From contig NC_135169.1 in the NCBI RefSeq assembly GCF_041146795.1, positions 11,741,585 through 11,805,584 of the forward strand: DNA of 64,000 nucleotides. The letters are read 5' to 3'. Below, one piece after another: positions 1 to 11,272 of the stretch; position 1 is the stretch's first letter, and each line of letters starts with the position of its first letter. The position numbers were made by a program, and so were the translations under genes. The DNA is from Maylandia zebra. Taxonomy: Eukaryota; Chordata; Actinopteri; Cichliformes; Cichlidae. The notes below the pieces were generated by a model. The model saw only the letters and a list, made by a program, of their open reading frames with translations, did not search any database and had not been told where the DNA came from.

Positions 1-359
1 GGCTTTCACATCTGAAACCTTAAATTATAAAATATAAAACAACATAAACGATGGAATAACATTTTGGATGTAGAGAGCACAAACTCTGAGTGGTCAGTGA
101 CAGAAAAGCATAGATTACAGCTAAAGTCAGACTAAAATGAAGAAGTCAAACTACATGTATCTTTTAAAGACAAGAAATGTGATAAATACTACTGAGTAAG
201 AGTAAGTTGGTAAATTAAAGAAATATGAACATAAATCCAAGCAGGATGTCCTTAAAACTCCCTGAAAAGTCTTCAGTTAATCCAAATTGCTGCAGCAAGA
301 GCAGCAATCTAGGGACTAGATTACTGACAGGGACTAGAAAGAGAGAACATATTTCTCCT

Positions 360-795
360 ATATTATTGGCTTCCCTTCATTGGCGTCCTGTTAAATTCTG
401 AATTGAATTCAAAATCTTGCTCCTCACATACAAGGTCTTAAATAATCAGGCCCCATCTTATCTTAAGGACCTTATAGTACCATATCATTCCATTAGAGCG
501 GATCGCCCCATGCGTGGGGCTGGATGGCGCTAACGCGTCAACGAGATAACTGCGCTAACACGTTGATGCCGTGCACCCCCACGCAGGGGGCTAGATGCTA
601 GATGTTTCTTACTGTTAAAAAGGAGTTTTTCCTTCTCACATTTGCTGAAGCACTTGCTCATAAAGGGTCATATGATTATTGGGTTTTCCTCTGTTTTCTT
701 TGTATTATTGTATCGTCTTTACCTTACAATATGAAGCACCTTGTGGCAACTGTTGTTGTGATTTGATGCTGTATAAATAAAACTGAATTTTAATT
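360..795 (+). mobile_element. L2-like LINE 3' fragment, interrupted
   Basis: Degenerate 3' end of a fish L2-type non-LTR retrotransposon. Around 365-495 the plus strand still encodes the typical end of the reverse transcriptase ORF (LHWRPVKF, IEFKILLLTYKVLNNQAPSYL over a stop). From about 600 the 3' UTR resumes and ends in the familiar tail 'tgttgttgtgatttg' followed by 'ctgtataaataaaactgaa'. About 100 bp of unrelated GC-rich repeat splits it at 497-600. It lies within or downstream of gene A. Clade assignment is from recalled L2 tail sequence. Confidence 0.6.
497..600. repeat. GC-rich MITE-like insert
   Basis: A GC-rich block inside the L2 fragment. Its first half is closely similar to the reverse complement of 20281-20333, the small insertion inside the left hAT element: both have 'gatcgcccc', a 'tggggct' hairpin and 'gcgctaac'-type repeats. 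It contains short inverted (cgccccatgcg/tggggc) and direct (gcgctaac) repeats. Probably a small non-autonomous DNA element; ends not resolved. Confidence 0.4.
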
Positions 796-799
796 TTTA

Positions 800-1473
800 C
801 AATTTTTTTGAAAATATATAAAATGATTTATTAAATTAGGAATTTATATTAGATGCCTGAGTTAGCTTTTGTTGCTTGATATTTTTCATGGCTGGGCAAA
901 AATTTTCACAAGCAGGAAGTTGAGGAAATGCAATAGCATGCAAGGACCTGGAGCCACACATATGGAAAATGCTGCAGAGACAGCCATCATTGGCTTTGAG
1001 GTATGAACCCCGAGTTGGTTAATGTGTTTCACCACACCAGACGGTCATAGCATGGTTTTGTGTGCGTACACCATGCCAAAATAAATAAATAAATAAAAGT
1101 TGTGAGATGCCAAATTGACTCCAAACCCACAGGTAGCAGGACCTGGCTATCGTTGGTGTGTTAAAATGTTGAGCGATAGTAATTGATAAATAAAGAAGAA
1201 TCAGCCCCTTCATCAGCAGTATGAGCTGCTGGCATCTAAATATTGTTTTGTTAACAGATTACTTTTATTTATTACTTATTTCTTTTGTTGGTAGTACCTA
1301 TATTCATCTTTTGAGAGCGATAAACAGAAAAGTTGTATCTGGTGTTCTATTGCTGTCAGGATTTTGCTGTAAATCGAAACAAAAGTAATTCAGATCTATT
1401 GTACAACAAAATATAACAGATTCTCATTTTGGCTCCCCAGGTTTTGAGAATTTTAGCAGTTTCACAATCAATT
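800..1473. other. AT-rich intron or flank, no feature
   Basis: I see no exon, RNA gene or recognisable repeat here beyond a short (aaat)n run at about 1083-1098. It lies downstream of the last visible Ig exon of gene A, so it is probably intron. Confidence 0.4.
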
Positions 1474-1474
1474 T

Positions 1475-1499
<25 letters not shown>
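1474..1499. repeat. (TA)n microsatellite
   Basis: Thirteen TA units in the gene A intron. Confidence 0.9.
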
Positions 1500-1506
<7 letters not shown>

Positions 1507-1646
1507 TTTGACCAAGTAGTTTAAGACATGGGACAAAAATAATGAATAATGAATGAATCAATAGCAAAGAAAATTGTGTCAGCTGTTAATTTGATGTTAA
1601 TTATGGATTTCATTTGTTTTATATCTGAACAAAATACAACACTTAC

Positions 1647-1898
1647 CATTTGTCTCAATTGTGACTGAAACACTGTCCTCTGTGAAGAAAACTGGGTCTC
1701 CTCTTCCTCCTCTGCAGTAATAGATGCCTCCTTCTGCGACACTGAAAGTGTGGGATGATGTTCCGTTTGTTATTCTCTGGGCTGCAGAAGACTCTGAGGT
1801 ACGTCTGAACCAGTAATATCTCCATCTTGCAGAGTCGTTCACAGAGCAGTTCAGGGTCACGCTGCCCCCCAGTGAGGCCTGAGGTTTTTCAGTTTGTG
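1647..1898 (-). CDS. Gene A Ig exon 4
   Basis: C2-like Ig domain, 84 codons, phase 1-1. Key residues: Cys in TLNCSVND, Trp in YYWFRRT, second Cys in [13 protein letters not shown]. Acceptor after 'ctgaccag', donor 'gtaagtg'. It is the x-type (SCSV...CRGGRGDP) domain that recurs in genes A and B. Confidence 0.85.
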
Positions 1899-4800
1899 CT
1901 GGTCAGTTTGGAAAACACAAGTAAAGCATTAAGGTAGAAAAAATATGGTTACTTTATTACATCTTAATAGAAAAGAATGCCAATATTGTTAATTATTATA
2001 CATGTAATCCATAACATGGACATAAGATAGAAAACCTATCAAAATGTTTAAAGTGATAACATGTACAATTTAAATAAAAATATTTGCTAATTACTTATCC
2101 TTATCAAGGTCATAGGCGGGCTGAATTTCTATCCGAGTTACCACAAGGCAAGATGCAAGGTACACCATGGAGATGTCGCCAGGCTGATGCCCTGGAGACA
2201 GACCTGGGGAGGGTGCACAAGTTGAGCACCTACTTGCTGGGCCTTAGCACATGGGGCCCAGCTGGGCGCAGCCCAAAAAAAGGACATGGGACCACCCGCC
2301 TGTAGACCTGCCATCCACAGGAGGCAGGCAAAAGGGCGACTGCAGTGTGTGCTTGGTGGCAGTCAATGGCATAACCATGGCAGACAGATCCCTGGCAAAC
2401 CGATGGTTTGTTCTCTGCACCTTCAGGTTGGGGATAGGGTCCTGACTGTGATCTGCAGTTATGCACTGAACAACAGTACCTGCCCTTGTTGAAATCCATG
2501 GGTGGCTTGCTTAAGAGTGCTCCACCTGGGGACTCTGTCGTCTACTGGGAGACTTCAACACTCATGTGGGAAACTACACTGAGACCTGGAGGGGTTTGAT
2601 TGGGAACAATGGCCTGCCTGACCTGAACCTGAGTGGTGTACTGTTACTTACTTTGACAGCATTCTGAGGGAGACTGCGGACATTAAGTCTGAATGGACCA
2701 TTTTAAGCACCTCCATTGCTGAGGCTGCTGCACTGAGCTCCGGCTGCAAGGTGGTTGGTGCCTGTAGTGGTGGTAACCCCCGAAACAACTGGTGGGCACC
2801 AGAGGTGAAGCGAGCCATCAGGCAGAGGAAGGAGTCATGTTGGGCTGTTCAGCTGAGTTTAAAGTGGCAGAAATAAGAATCAGCACCTCCAAGTCTGAGG
2901 CCTGAGGTCCTCAGCTGGAAAAGGGTGGCATGCCCACTCCAGGTCAGGGATAAGTTGCTGCCCCAAGTAGAGGAGATTAAGTATCTTGGGGTCTATTTCA
3001 CGGGTGAGGAGAGGAGGAGGTTTGGAGATCTGCAGTTATTGGTTTCCTTTTATGCACTCCACCTTAGCACTTTGTGACTTTGTGTCATGGTATCTGGTCA
3101 GGTGTCCCAGTATTCTGAGTTTTAAATGTATTCCTTCCTCAGGATTCCTCCCTCGAACATACCCTGACCATTATTCTCATCACAGCCATCTGTTATGTGT
3201 TTTTTAACTTTTTGAGTTTACTATTAGCCATTTATCATCACCTTATCTTTATCAAAAATAAAACATATACTGATAGATTATGCTATTTCAAACATATGAG
3301 TGTACTGGTTTGGAAACAACTAGCTAGTTAATAAACAAACTGGAAGACTGAACAACAAGATAGAATCAAAATATAATGGAAATACATTCAATTGGCTTTG
3401 AAAGTATTAAAGTATAGAATGACAGACAAACAGCACAGATCACAAATACAATGAGTCACTGTGCCTTGTCAGAAATACTGTAACAGTTAAACTCACAGGT
3501 TTCCTCCACAATGAATTCACTGCTGTCCTCTGTGTAGTAAACTGGATCTCCTCTCCCTCCTCTGCAGTGGTAGAGACCTCCTTGTGAGACACTAATAACA
3601 CTGTTTGCTTCATTTCCTCTCATGAGCTGAGCTGTAGAAGAGACTGAATCACGTCTGAACCAGTCAAACTTCCAGCCAGCAGAGCCCTCCACAGAGCAGC
3701 TCAGTGTCACACTGCCCCCTGCTGGTAGGATTGAACTGTGTGCTGTCAGTGTGGCTCTGGGTTTATTTGCTGTTTAAGATACAGAAAGAGAAAAAACAGT
3801 AGATTGATGTCAATTTTCTTTAACAAGAATTTTGTTATGAAAACAATCACACTTCATACATTCAGTCAGTCATTTAAATTGTAGTGAGCTCCTACGTTAA
3901 GAAGTGGCTCGGACTTCCCAAATGCCTCATCAGCTTTGGACTCTATAGCGACAGGATACTGTCATTGCCTATCCCTGGCCTGGTAGAGGAGTTTAAATGT
4001 GCCAAAGTGAGGCTTGAGATGTCACTCACAGAGAGGCACTGCTCCCACCCTAACAAGTGGGAGAGTGTCAAAAAGAGGAGACTCTTCTGGGGAGTTTCAT
4101 CATCCGAGCGACATACGATGTGCTACCTTCCCCAATAAATCTGCAGCTGTGGTTTGGAAAGGACCCATCCGGCCCCTTTGTACAATCCCAGCCACACTCA
4201 AGCACATCTTGGTTGGTTGTAGGACTAGCCTTACTCAGGGCAGATACACATGGAGACACAACCAGGTCCTCAGTTGTTTAGCCGAGAAAGTTGAGTATAA
4301 AAGAAAATCCATCAAAGCTCAACCTTTCACAAACCAAGAGGAGCGTCAGTTTTCATCAGCATTTATCCGGGAGGGAGACAAGCTGAAGCCAAGCCCCTCA
4401 ACCCCAGACCTGGGCCCACTGAAGGTTGCCAGGGATTGGCAGATGCACGTGGACTTGGATCAGAGGCTAATTTTTCCCACCGAGATCGTAACAACTACTC
4501 GTCCTTTGGTCTAACTCCCCAAAAATGGTACCATGGGAGGAAGCAATTGAGGAAGCTTTTGAGCTTAAGAAGCTCAAAGTACAGAGGCTGGAAGATCAAG
4601 GTGTGCCCAGTGGAAGTGGGGTGCAGGGGCTTTGTTGCCAGTACAACAGCAAAACTGCTTAGAGAGATTGGGATCAAAGGACAGGTGCAACGGCAGGCTA
4701 AACGGCCGGGTAAAAGACTGAAAGTGAGTGCCGCTTCTCATAACAGCCATTCCTCAAGATTTTCTCCATTTAAAGCAATGCATTATCTGGGACTGTAACA

Positions 4801-7266
4801 TCTAGTCCTTTTACTGAACCTGATTTTTCAAACTGTTTTTGGAGTTTATTATATATATTACATCTCACCACTTTATAGGGTCATGTATCTTTGCAAAGTA
4901 AAAAATGACCTGTGCTCATATAAAAAAAAAATCAGATTAAGCACATGATAGACACATGGAATCATTATAAAGCTGTTTTTTTTGTTTTTTGTTTTTTTAG
5001 TGCTGTTGTTAAGAATACTTTTTTCTGGAAAGTCATAATTTTGGAAAGTGGGGTGGGGTGAAAGTCATTAGGTCCCTTTACCATCACCGTCACCACCACT
5101 GCCTCAGACTCGGTATTCAGACTCGGTGCAATCTAAACATCCCCTCAGTATTTTAGCTACGTGACGTAGAGGCACACATAGACTGACTAAAATTATCAAA
5201 AGATTTTACTGATTTCTTACCACTGTACATTCCCTTTTGAGAAATAATATTAGGTCTCCCTTTCCTGTCTTTCACATGTGTACATTAAATCTATTTTTTA
5301 TGTATGCTAGACAGTTCAACTCACACAAGACAATCAGTGTGAAGGGGTCACTCCATTTTGCTAAGAGATAGTCACTGCTACCCCGACATTTGTAGTCTCC
5401 ACTGTGGGACACTGATAATCTGCTGATCCTGTATTCACTGGATGTTTCAAGGATGTTTGGGTTTGGCGATTTCCATTCATATGTCATCTCCTTGTCTTCC
5501 CCTCCTTGGATCTCACATTGAAGGATGATTGTCTCACCAATGAACATCTGAGGCCAACGGTGTTGCAACTTTACAACATACAGGACTGTTCCCAAAAAAC
5601 AAACACAATGTGAAGAAAAACACAAATATAAAAAGAGAAAAGAAATTAATAGGTAAAAGGTTTATGAAGTGTTACTTTGATGTCAGTGATTAATATTTGT
5701 TATTTCAAAATGTAACACTCACCCCGTTTCTTAATTTTAACTGGAACGCTGTCCTCTGTGGAGAAAACTGGATCTCCTCTACCTCCTCTGCAGTAATAGA
5801 TGCCTCCTTCTGAAATACTGATCGTGTGCTCTGATGTTCCAGCTCCTATTTTCTGAGCCACAGAAAACTCCGAATCACGTCTGAACCAGTCAAACTTCCA
5901 GCCAGCAGAGCCCTCCACAGAGCAGCTCAGTGTCACGCTGCCCCCTGCTGGTATGACTCCCTCATGTGCTGTTATTAAGGCCCGAGGTTTACTGGCTGTT
6001 TAAAGTAAAATATAAAACAAGTAAAACACAAAGATATGACTTGGAATACATTTGTTATAGAAATTTTTAAAAAATCATTATCTGGTTTGTTAGCTATTAT
6101 GGACTGAAGCTATTAAGTTTTCCTTAATAACTTATTAAGGCAGTAGAGTTTTATGTGATATCAGTCAGCCATATAGGTAATTTGTGCTGGGAGCATCTGG
6201 CAGAGTCCCCAGTTATTCATTGTTTTTTTATTTATGCAGGTAAAAGCAACATTGAGATTAGAGATTCCTTTTTTCAAGAGAGACCTGAATGTCACAAATC
6301 TCCCTGGTATGGATATCCTATCTATTCTCAATATGTCCTGGGATTGCTCTGGGGCTACCTTCGGTAGGACATGCCTGGAACACCTCACTGAGGAGGCTCC
6401 CAGGACATCTGAACCACCTTGTGGTTAATGCCAGTGTGATTGAGGATTTCTTTAAAGTATTACTTCTATATCCAACTGTATCCTGAACTAAGGTTGCCAT
6501 ATTTCCATGGTTGCACTGCTTTGCTTCCTGAGTCACAAGGTCGTTTGCCAGGATCACTTTTAAGTCAACCAAAGGTTTTGTGACATGGAACCAAACTTCT
6601 ACCACACCTGAGTTTGTAATTAAGCGATTGCCAGAGTTGCACTCCCCTTCATTTATTGGAACCTGTCAGGTACAGGCTAACCAAGCACAATAGGACTGCT
6701 ATTATTTTCACATACAAGAGTCTGGTTCTGGAATTACTGCAACAACAGGCAACAACCATCTTGTTTTCCCCAGCTCTATATATCCACTCCAGCAATGGAG
6801 GTGCAGAATAACAGCTAAATCCTTCTGTGCATTTTAAGGATCTTTTCCACCTCTTCATACCTTTCTTCACTTCCTCCACCTGTCCTCGTCTCTCATTTTT
6901 GATTTTCTTTGTTATGCAGATGATACACAGTCCTACCTCTCCCTAAAACCAGGCGTTGATAGCACATTGCAGAAAGTTTCAGATTGTCTTAGTGACATAA
7001 ATTGCTGGATGTCTTTGAACTTTCTCAAACTAAACCATGACAAAAGTGACATTACAATTTTTGGCCAACAAGACTCTGTTAGTCTCACAAGAAATGACTT
7101 GGGCCCACGATCAGCTAATCTACATCCCCATGTTAAAAATATTGAGGATTCTACCCTCAAGCTGTACAAACAAATAAATTGAGTTGTTGTTGGCAGTTTC
7201 TTCCAGCTCAGGAGCATTTCTATCCTCAAAACTATCTTGTCATCTAAAGATCTGGAAACCGTTATC

Positions 7267-7299
<33 letters not shown>

Positions 7300-8917
7300 G
7301 CCTTCATTTCATCATATCTTGATTTCTGTAACTCTCTCTATTTACGCGTCTGTCAATGAAGCCTGTCCCGCCTGCAACTTGTTTAAAATACAGCCGCAAG
7401 GCTCCTGACGGATGCGAGAAAGAGAGACAGTATTACTCCGATACTCACATCTTTACATTGGCTGCCAGTTAAATACCAAATTGATTTCAAGGTTTTATTA
7501 TTTGTTTTTAAAGCCCTCCATGGCTTGGCTCCAGCTTACATTTCAGATCTCCTTAGCCTGTACCTACCCACTCGAACTATGCATTCCTCCAGTCAGATGT
7601 TTTTACTGGTTCTACGCACCCAGATAAAATCCAGAGGTGACAGGGCTTCCTCCATCGCTGCTCCGAGACTCTGGAACAGTCTTCCTCTTTTATAAAATTG
7701 TCTTCCTCTTTGGAAATCTTCAAATCAAATTTGAAGACCTATCTATTTTCAAAGACTTTCGGATCTGATGCCGCTTTTGTTACATTTTAGCTATTCTGGT
7801 GTTTTATCTCATTGGATCATTTATACACGTGTATATGTATACATGTATTTATGTCCACGTGCGTACTCGTGTGTGTGTGTGCATATATGCATGCATACGT
7901 ATGTGCATATGTACTGGTACATATATACTTGTATAAACAAATGTATATAAGAGTCTGCTTGGGTGTGTGTATATATTTGGATGTTTTGTGATGTTTTTAA
8001 CTCATTTATGTTAATTATTTCTTTTATTTGATTACATCATCCCTGTTCAGCACTTTGGCCGATACTTGATGTCTTTTAAATGTGCTATACAAATAAAGCT
8101 GACTTGACTTGACTTTCCTATACTTCATGATTCCACTGCTAAGTCTCCTTGTCCTTTTTCTTCTGTCAAGAGAATACATCGAATATGTTCCTCATGGTTT
8201 CCCTCACCTCTACAATTGTACTTTCCCAGCCGTCTGGTAATTCTTGCCTACCACCCAGATCTATCTCAACTCCTCCCTGTGCAGCATTCTTCCTCCTTCA
8301 ACTTTCACCATTTAATTCTTCCCTTTGCCTTCAGTCGCTTCCTCTTCTTCTTGATTTAAAAAAAGTCTCGATTCTTCTTCTTAATATTCAAAGTACTTTA
8401 CATGTGCAGTATCTCATTATTAGGACATTTGGCAAATTCAAGAGATTAATTTCATTCAAGAGGTAATGGCAATAAATACGAAAATAAATAAATAAAGACT
8501 GAATTACATTTGAGGAAAACAAGAAAGAAAGAAAAAATCTCACCTGTAGCATTTCCATAGAAGACCGTACTGAGCACTGAAATGAAGATTGAAACCTGAT
8601 CAGATTTTGTTAAACCTGTTTTTGATGAAGTTAAGGAATCACTCAATATAATTATATTGAAATAAACTTTAAATGTGCTACATTCAAGACAAATTGTATT
8701 GTCTGGAAATTTACTGTAATTCTCATAATTCAGTTCAGTTCAGTTTTATTTATTTAGCTTCAAATTACAACAACAGCCACATCGAGGCACTTTACATTGT
8801 AAGATAAAGACCCTACAATAATACAGAAACATGTTCAATAATTTGTGATACTCATAAGACACAGTTATTAATGTACTCACATAATAAATCAAGCATGCAG
8901 AACAAAGAGTGCCTCAT
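1647..8917 (-). CDS. Gene A: FCRL-like Ig receptor, 3' end outside window
   Basis: Minus-strand, multi-exon gene for a cell-surface immunoglobulin-superfamily receptor of the teleost Fc-receptor-like type. Visible exons are two signal-peptide exons (8881-8917, 8544-8576) and four Ig exons (5723-5995, 5325-5585, 3497-3769, 1647-1898). Exon lengths of 37+33 bases leave phase 1, and all Ig exons are multiples of three with GT-AG ends, so the frame stays open. The transmembrane and tail exons must lie beyond position 1. The signal peptide resembles that of gene B ([12 protein letters not shown] vs MRRSLLCVLELF), so A and B are tandem paralogues. Introns hold LINE fragments at 2080-3030, 3880-4790 and 6886-8115. 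Ligand unknown; the family name is from domain sequence, not from a search. Confidence 0.8.
2080..3030 (+). mobile_element. Degenerate APE-type LINE fragment
   Basis: Broken non-LTR retrotransposon in the gene A intron. Around 2545-2640 the plus strand encodes part of an apurinic-like endonuclease ([23 protein letters not shown]). Around 2665-2870 is linker sequence, and at 2960-3010 a reverse-transcriptase remnant like '[14 protein letters not shown]'. Most of the RT domain is deleted and frames are broken. A related fragment lies at 52640-53200. Confidence 0.6.
3497..3769 (-). CDS. Gene A Ig exon 3
   Basis: x-type Ig domain, 91 codons, phase 1-1: [35 protein letters not shown]. Almost identical to gene B exons at 39638-39910 and 36314-36586, indicating recent duplication or gene conversion between genes. 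Confidence 0.85.
3880..4790 (+). mobile_element. Degraded LINE with REL endonuclease (R2/NeSL/HERO-like)
   Basis: Plus-strand remnant of the C-terminal half of a non-LTR element with a restriction-like endonuclease. Frame pieces include a late RT/thumb segment ([11 protein letters not shown]), a zinc-knuckle region ([20 protein letters not shown]), then '[20 protein letters not shown]' and '[12 protein letters not shown]'. A small deletion between 'TTTRPLV' and '[15 protein letters not shown]' removed the centre of the PD-(D/E)xK nuclease core, so it is dead. The R2-superclade call rests on remembered fish elements. Confidence 0.5.
4791..5324. other. Intron, no recognised feature
   Basis: AT-rich intron between Ig exons 2 and 3 of gene A, with poly-A and poly-T runs near 4920 and 4978. 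No coding signal seen. Confidence 0.4.
5325..5585 (-). CDS. Gene A Ig exon 2
   Basis: y-type Ig domain, 87 codons, phase 1-1: VKLQHRW start, [27 protein letters not shown]. Acceptor 'gggaacag', donor 'gtgag'. Paralogous to gene B exons 40101-40361, 36785-37051 and 35850-36116. Confidence 0.85.
5723..5995 (-). CDS. Gene A Ig exon 1
   Basis: x-type Ig domain, 91 codons, phase 1-1, first domain after the signal peptide: [32 protein letters not shown]. Acceptor 'tttaaacag', donor 'gtgag'. Confidence 0.85.
5996..6885. other. Intron with possible decayed LINE tail
   Basis: Intron of gene A. Around 6335-6420 the plus strand resembles the end of a fish LINE ('ggcacctcac'-like text, PGTPHxGGSQD), but it is too decayed to assign. 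The rest shows nothing. Confidence 0.3.
6886..8115 (+). mobile_element. L2-like LINE, 5'-truncated
   Basis: 5'-truncated L2-type non-LTR retrotransposon in the signal-peptide intron of gene A. At about 6917-7180 it encodes the RT catalytic motif CYADDTQ and the following [14 protein letters not shown]. At 7455-7690 it encodes the C-terminal segment ([21 protein letters not shown] over frame breaks, [19 protein letters not shown]). A (TTA)n run sits at 7269-7299 and the tail near 8085-8115 ends in 'gacttgacttgact'. Frames are broken, so inactive. Confidence 0.7.
7269..7299. repeat. (TTA)n microsatellite
   Basis: About ten ATT/TTA units inside the LINE. Confidence 0.9.
8544..8576 (-). CDS. Gene A exon 2, signal peptide end
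   Basis: 33-base exon encoding [11 protein letters not shown] across the junctions; acceptor 'atttcag', donor 'gtgag'. Same size and phase as the gene B exon at 48048-48080. Confidence 0.85.
8728..8850 (-). mobile_element. L2-like LINE 3' tail
   Basis: Reverse-oriented L2 tail: the plus strand reads 'cagttcagttttatttat' then 'acaacaacagccacatcgag' and 'agataaagaccctacaataa', the reverse complement of the common fish L2 3' end. Confidence 0.6.
8881..8917 (-). CDS. Gene A exon 1, start codon and signal peptide
   Basis: Start codon at 8917-8915, encoding [12 protein letters not shown] before donor 'gtgagtac'. Joined to exon 2 it gives a hydrophobic signal peptide. Exon size (37 coding bases) matches gene B exon 1. 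Confidence 0.8.
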
Positions 8918-11047
8918 TGTCACACCCAACCCTGCTGCAGTGCTAAAGTCAACGTGTTCTAACGGTGAAGCTGTTTCCTTGTAAAGTGTCTTTGTGCTTC
9001 CTTCCCCTTTATAATGAGCTCATAGAACTATAAACAGCTACACAAACCACAGCAGCACCGTTCCACTGCTGACATTTGTTGTCCACATCAGCTTGCTTCT
9101 TGTGCCAAGAAAGGTCAAAACAGTCACATTATGTTCTGCATTTATTTATGTAATTATCATTTACAGTGATCATAGCACTACTTTCTGGTTGCAGTGGTTC
9201 CCATCATTGGTAATTCACTATGAAATACATGCATCATCTAAACTACTACGTGGACTAGTGTGATTACATTTGTTTCCTCGTTACAATATTAAACATCAGT
9301 AAACAATGAGGAAAAATTGCCATTTGTTTGACTGACAAACGCACTCTTTGCAGCTTCTCTACACATCTACACACACACACACATGCACACACATGCACAC
9401 ACACACACGCACACACACAAAGATATGTGTCATGGCCATAGTCACTCCAGTTCTCTCAAATTTTTCATAGCCTTGCATTAACACTATGGGTAGCGCAGTG
9501 CAAAAGGAGCACCATTAAATTCCCACTGTGCTCTTCTTGACTAGATTCCTTTTTTGATCGTCTGCTTAAAAATTTGGTGAACATAAAAGCAGCTCTAAGC
9601 TACAGACTGCATTTCCTTTTCTCTAGATGACGTAATTCATCAGGTCACTTTCAGTACATAAAAATAAGTATAGCAGAATGGACAGAAACTACATATGCAC
9701 ATATGCAAAGCTGACACAAAAAGAAAGTAGTACAATTTACTGTACTGATTATGTTACTTTTATTAAAAAGAATACAGCATTTATCATCTGCAAAGTCTTG
9801 AACTCTACAGGTGAAGTTGTTGTTGCTGACATGATCACAGTGTATAGGGATACAGTGCTCCCATCAAAAGTCAGAGAGTGCAACACTGTCAAAACAGTAA
9901 CATCCAATCAATTGTTTAACCTCTTATCTAATTCAAAGTGACACAGGGACAAAAAGTGGTGTACATCTTGGAAAGGTCGCCACATTATCAGAGGGTCAAC
10001 ATAGAGAGAGAGAATCAGCCATTCTCAAGGACATCTTTGGTCTGTCAGAGGAAGTCAGAGTAAAGTTTATTCTGGCTTACTCTGTGGGAAACTCCACAGA
10101 GAAATATATGAGCAGGCTGTGGTTAGTACTGCGAGCCAAGTGTGCTAATCATAGATAGACATTTAATTTTAAATATAAAAAAAATGTGATCCCACACATA
10201 ATTCTCTATCATCTTGATGAAGATGTTGGAAGGGACTGGGACCAGAACAATGAACCTTAGGTGCCTTGGTTGGAGGTCAACTGTAGCAGCGCAGGAACAC
10301 AGAGGCCCTCTGAACTCGGTGGCGAAAAATCCATGGCGTCTGGTCCTGGTTGCTCAGGGCCCATGGGCTCTGATTCTGTTTGTATGGGATGACTGGTGAC
10401 TAGAGCAGCACTGAAGGCTTCAGAGATGACTCGGGAACCTGGAGCTGCTCAGGAGGCTTTGGTAGCCTGGGTTTCTAAAGCTTGAGCTGCACAGGGCTCA
10501 CAGATTAGCAATTATCCTGGGCAACATAGGTGGGAGCTTCTACCTGGAAGAGGGAGCTCGAGGAGTTAAGGTTGCAGATGCCTCAGACTAACTAGGTGCA
10601 GAACCACCAATGAACTGCTTGGTATCATCAAGCCAGAAGAGCTGGCCAACATTGAGTCAGGAATTTCCAGAAAAATGGGCAAAGGTGAGCTCCCCAGACA
10701 TGCTGCAGGTCTTGGGCTGGTAACTACTACTTCAGCATCAAGAGCTTCTTCATCGTGCGAGATGCAAGTACTGGCAGAAAAGAAGAAATGGTGAGCATGG
10801 AGGATGAAGAGTGAGGGGCTGGTGAAAGGCTAAGCCTAAGCAGAGGAGAAGTGGTGGACCAGGACATCTTTCTACATTGGTGCTGCAGTGGTGGAGAGAA
10901 GCTCTGTCAATGTGTCAAATCTTTTCGTCCATTTGCTTCACCAAGGACAGATCACACAAAGACCCCTTTAACAGCTCATTTGGAAGTACAGAGATATGCT
11001 GGTCATTTGATGTAGGGCAGCCTACGTGGATATGTAAATGATATGTC
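8918..11047. other. Intergenic spacer A-B, gene A upstream flank
   Basis: Contains the 5' flank of gene A. A CA/CG-rich microsatellite lies at about 9363-9420. Sequence at 9500-9660 resembles parts of 53550-53720 and 54740-54900 upstream of gene B, so the spacer was duplicated with the genes. The stretch 10205-10930 is GC-richer and may be a decayed repeat; I could not assign it. No convincing gene. Confidence 0.4.
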
Positions 11048-11055
11048 AATTACAG

Positions 11056-11264
11056 ATAGGGTTGCCAACTTTTAAATATCAAATAAGGGACACCGTGGCG
11101 TGCCAGAAGCACAGTGCACAACAAGCTGGGCATAGTGTAAAAATGCACTGTGTGTGACATTGCGGGTAACCATCAATTTTCATGATATTTGGTAGAATAA
11201 GGGACAAACCAATTTTGCTCATTATATGGGATGTGCCAGCTGAAATGGGACAGTTGGCAACACT
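11056..11264. mobile_element. hAT-type MITE with 8-bp TSD
   Basis: 209-bp non-autonomous element with terminal inverted repeats 'agggttgccaact' and 'agttggcaacact'. It is flanked by perfect 8-bp duplications AATTACAG (11048-11055 and 11265-11272), as expected for hAT. Confidence 0.75.
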
Positions 11265-11272
11265 AATTACAG

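Noticed and set aside
4014..4798. Plus-strand frames of 166 and 120 codons as host genes
   Set aside because: They are overlapping frame-broken parts of a REL-endonuclease LINE.
9363..9420. Possible CRISPR-like or regulatory repeat
   Set aside because: Simple CA-rich microsatellite without spacers; vertebrate DNA.
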